This document shows, piece by piece, positions 61,745-64,000 of a stretch of 64,000 nucleotides of DNA. The stretch lies in assembly GCF_016107655.1 (NCBI RefSeq), contig NZ_JABASX010000007.1, positions 124,001 through 188,000 on the forward strand. The letters run 5' to 3'. The notes under the pieces were generated by a model. The model saw only the letters and a program-made list of their open reading frames with translations, did not search any database and had not been told where the DNA came from. This DNA is from Brevibacterium antiquum. GTDB taxonomy: Bacteria; Actinomycetota; Actinomycetes; Actinomycetales; Brevibacteriaceae. The translations under genes and the position numbers were made by a program. Within the stretch, counting starts at the first letter, position 1; each line of letters opens with the position of its first letter.

Positions 61745-64000
61745 ATGATACAGCGAGTACGAAGATCCATGAGAAAAAAGCTAACTCTGTCTGGCGCTGT
61801 TGCATCGGTGTTGCTGGTGGCATTCGTTGTGCTCGTGGCTCTAGGAATGATTCTCCAGTCTGTGTTTATTAGCGCCTGCGCCTTTCTCGTCGGGATCGTG
61901 GGCATCGTGTCTGGCGGGATCTTATTGAAGCAGCTGTCCGGAATCGTCATCGCGCGACAAGATGCGATTCACACACGCATCGGCCATCTGGAGACAACCA
62001 GTGTTGAATTGGAAAATCAAGTTTCCACGGTCTCACGCGAAGTGCGCGAAAATGGGAAGAATCTTCAAGATCGTGCCAAGGTGCTTCGAAAAGACATCCA
62101 GGTGCTGCGCAGACGAGTTCCTGCTGGGTACTTGGACTCAATGCAGTCAGACGTAGCGATGATCAACGATACTGGAAGAGAAACTTTGCGAATCGCGTTT
62201 GAATCAGCGATTCGGTTGGGTCGTGATCCCAAGTCGGTACTTTCTGACCAGCAAGCTCGCAGATTGTTTGATGCGTACATTGAGCGTGGGCAATTTCTGA
62301 ACACCAGGCCTCTGCTTGAGAATTTTGACGTCGTTAAGAACGAAAGTCTCACGAGCCTACGTCGTCTTTACCAGTACTACCGGAAGTCGGGCTATTGGGA
62401 GCTTGCCCTTTTGGTTGTCTGTCGGATACACACTGTGACTGGCCGAGACACCGATCGTTTCGCTGCGGAGAAGATCCATCGCGAGATTAAGCTGTTTAAG
62501 GAACCAGAGGCTGTAGATCCCGAATTGCCAGATGGCGACGCTTATAGCTCCGATGGGCCGATTCTCCATATGGTTGGCCGTGTGTTACCCGAGACGCAGA
62601 CTGGATACACCCTTCGTACCCAGTACACTGCGCTATCGCAACAACGAAAGGGACTGCCAGTTGCTATCGTCGGACAGACTGGCATAACGGGTACAGACTC
62701 TCCTTCCATTGAGCACTATCGTTTTCAAGAGATGGACTACTATCTGTTGCCTGGTTCTCCTCGTAGCCAGATGATGATCGATACATGGCTCGAAGAAAAT
62801 ATTGAACAACTAGCCGAGTTGGTCCGAACCCTGAAACCTAGCATTTTGCACGCGCAATCGGACTTTTTCAATGCGTTGATTGTAAACGCCGTGGGGAAGA
62901 AATATGGAATACCGACCGTCTATGAATCCAGAGGGTTCTGGGAAGAGTCGTGGTTGTCCCGGTCAATAAATGCGAACAATCAAATGGATAGCTACAATGA
63001 GTTGTCTGAGATGTACGGCGAGCCGGATGCGTATGTTCTCCGCAAGCATGCCGAAGAGATTGCGCGATTGCAGCCGGACCATGTTTTTACTCTTGCCGAA
63101 GTTATGCGGCAACATATTCTAAATTCAGCGAACGGTCTAATTCCAAACACATCGGTCAGCCTTGTCCCGAATGCGGTTGAGCAGGCCAATTTTCCAGTTC
63201 AGGAACGTGACGATGCGCTGCTTCGGGAGATTGGTTTACCGGAAGACGCTGTGGTTGTCGGGTATATTTCGTCAATGGTGGAATACGAGGGTATAGACAC
63301 TCTAATCAAAGCCTATGATGAAGCAAGACAACAATCCTCTGAGAAAATGTGTCTTTTGCTGGTCGGAGATGGCGACTACCTCGATACTCTCCGTGAGCTA
63401 GTTCGGAGCGAGGAAATAGAAGACGTCTACTTTACTGGACGTGTACCCCACGAAGATGTCTTGATGTACTACGGTATAATCGATATTTTCGTTGTTCCAC
63501 GTAAAGCCTCTACCGTCGCTAACCTGGTGACTCCATTAAAACCATTTGAAGCGTTCTCCACCGGAAGAGCCGTAATACTGTCGGATGTAGATGCTTTAAA
63601 TGAGATAGCTCTTCAATCATCTGCTGTAGATACATTTTCGGCGGGATCTGCGCTCGATCTCGCTAGTAAATTGGTCAAACTTGTTGGTGATCCCGAGCGT
63701 CGTAAGTCTCTCGGAGATCGAGCTCAAAGATGGGTAAGGAACCATCGTTCCTGGGACAGTAACGTCAATGAATATTACCGTGTCTACCGCGAGCTCGGGT
63801 ACTCCGGGTTCGTTGAACCGGTCGTACTTTCGGAGTTGAGTATCACCTCCCAGGGCGCAAATCCGGGCGAGATTCTGGCAGCACTTGCACAGAGTGAAAT
63901 TCCGGCATTGACTGGTTGGTTCAGTATCCAAGAGAACAGGCAATCTGCATCAGAGATCCTAGACGTAGGTTGGAGGTTCGCAGGGTTCGATCCTGTGCCA
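61745..64000 (+). CDS. Membrane-anchored, coiled-coil glycosyltransferase family 4 (paralog C), 5' part
   Basis: 752 codons, open at the right edge. Residues 9-60 form two membrane helices (LSGAVASVLLVAFVVLVALG; ACAFLVGIVGIVSGGILL). Residues about 70-120 are a coiled coil (HLETTSVELENQVSTVSREV ... LQDRAKVLRKDIQVLRRRV). A helical segment follows, then a GT-B enzyme: LHMVGRVLPETQTGYTLRTQ (about 278), YESRGFWEESWLSRS, SLVPNAVEQANF, VGYISSMVEYEGIDTLIKAY, VTPLKPFEAFSTGRAVILSD. Start ATG at 61745 with AGGAG 4 nt upstream; ATG at 61769 also possible. GC about 45-50%. Possibly the chain's C-terminus carries a further domain beyond the GT (GYSGFVEPVVLSELSITSQ onwards). Confidence 0.88.
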   Translation, partial: MIQRVRRSMRKKLTLSGAVASVLLVAFVVLVALGMILQSVFISACAFLVGIVGIVSGGILLKQLSGIVIARQDAIHTRIGHLETTSVELENQVSTVSREVRENGKNLQDRAKVLRKDIQVLRRRVPAGYLDSMQSDVAMINDTGRETLRIAFESAIRLGRDPKSVLSDQQARRLFDAYIERGQFLNTRPLLENFDVVKNESLTSLRRLYQYYRKSGYWELALLVVCRIHTVTGRDTDRFAAEKIHREIKLFKEPEAVDPELPDGDAYSSDGPILHMVGRVLPETQTGYTLRTQYTALSQQRKGLPVAIVGQTGITGTDSPSIEHYRFQEMDYYLLPGSPRSQMMIDTWLEENIEQLAELVRTLKPSILHAQSDFFNALIVNAVGKKYGIPTVYESRGFWEESWLSRSINANNQMDSYNELSEMYGEPDAYVLRKHAEEIARLQPDHVFTLAEVMRQHILNSANGLIPNTSVSLVPNAVEQANFPVQERDDALLREIGLPEDAVVVGYISSMVEYEGIDTLIKAYDEARQQSSEKMCLLLVGDGDYLDTLRELVRSEEIEDVYFTGRVPHEDVLMYYGIIDIFVVPRKASTVANLVTPLKPFEAFSTGRAVILSDVDALNEIALQSSAVDTFSAGSALDLASKLVKLVGDPERRKSLGDRAQRWVRNHRSWDSNVNEYYRVYRELGYSGFVEPVVLSELSITSQGANPGEILAALAQSEIPALTGWFSIQENRQSASEILDVGWRFAGFDPVP

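Noticed and set aside
63975..64000. TTCGATCC-containing sequence resembling the T-arm and 3' end of a tRNA
   Set aside because: The stem does not pair correctly around TTCGATC, there is no acceptor, D or anticodon arm upstream, and the bases are in-frame codons of the last glycosyltransferase.
43518..64000. Prophage or integrated element carrying the glycan locus
   Set aside because: No integrase, transposase, phage structural gene, tRNA target or flanking direct repeat is visible; only GC content suggests transfer.

Overview
The window is a 64-kb piece of a high-GC Gram-positive (actinobacterial) chromosome. It codes densely on both strands with GTG and TTG starts, TANNNT -10 boxes and many genes that look leaderless. 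Gene content (NDP-forming acyl-CoA ligase, LytR-CpsA-Psr protein, M13 and M18 peptidases, TRAP-TAXI uptake, several MFS exporters) fits Brevibacterium or a close relative; the genus is an inference. I see no rRNA, tRNA, transposase, integrase, prophage or CRISPR array.

Layout. 0-6.4 kb: the 3' part of a YyaL-type protein, a TetR/MFS efflux pair separated by an array of four operators, an ABC-class ATPase and an amidohydrolase. 6.4-10 kb: TRAP-TAXI transporter (fused permease plus lipoprotein). 10-18.3 kb: M18 aminopeptidase, a DUF1684 fusion protein, a hydrolase-MarR operon with its operator over the start codon, M13 peptidase, low-molecular-weight phosphatase and a CopC-like protein; three gene 3' ends here carry short tandem repeats. 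18.5-24.1 kb: an acyl-CoA operon (CaiD-like hydratase, NDP-forming ligase, acyl-CoA dehydrogenase, betainyl-CoA-thioesterase-like protein) with a divergent IclR regulator, possibly for gamma-butyrobetaine, crotonobetaine or carnitine. 24.2-28.4 kb: LysR and a divergent FAD enzyme, a small membrane protein, and two decayed gene fragments meeting head to head. 28.4-33.2 kb: GntR-MFS operon, RarA, another MFS. 33.4-43.4 kb: LCP glycopolymer ligase, secreted protein, FdxA, phosphoglucomutase, glutaminase, MFS, a DUF4287 gene with a frameshift at its start, rhodanese, small stress-type proteins, FAD oxidoreductase.

43.5-64 kb: a large surface-glycopolymer locus. It has one Wzm/Wzt-type ABC exporter, UDP-ManNAc dehydrogenase (wecC), UDP-GlcNAc 2-epimerase (wecB), a CgeB-GT2 fusion glycosyltransferase, and then a long translationally coupled operon: membrane-bound nucleotide-sugar dehydratase, polyprenyl-phosphate sugar-1-phosphate transferase, two GT4 enzymes, a second ABC exporter whose ATPase has a long charged tail, a DUF6270 protein and two more GT4 enzymes with unusual N-termini (TPR-like; two membrane helices plus coiled coil). 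The last gene runs off the right edge. The logic fits a wall polymer containing ManNAc(A): precursors from WecB/WecC and the dehydratase, priming on polyprenyl phosphate, assembly by the GTs, export by the ABC pairs and attachment by an LCP enzyme such as the one at 33.4 kb. GC falls from about 63% to about 45-50% across the last 6 kb, so the distal part of the locus looks recently acquired or variable.
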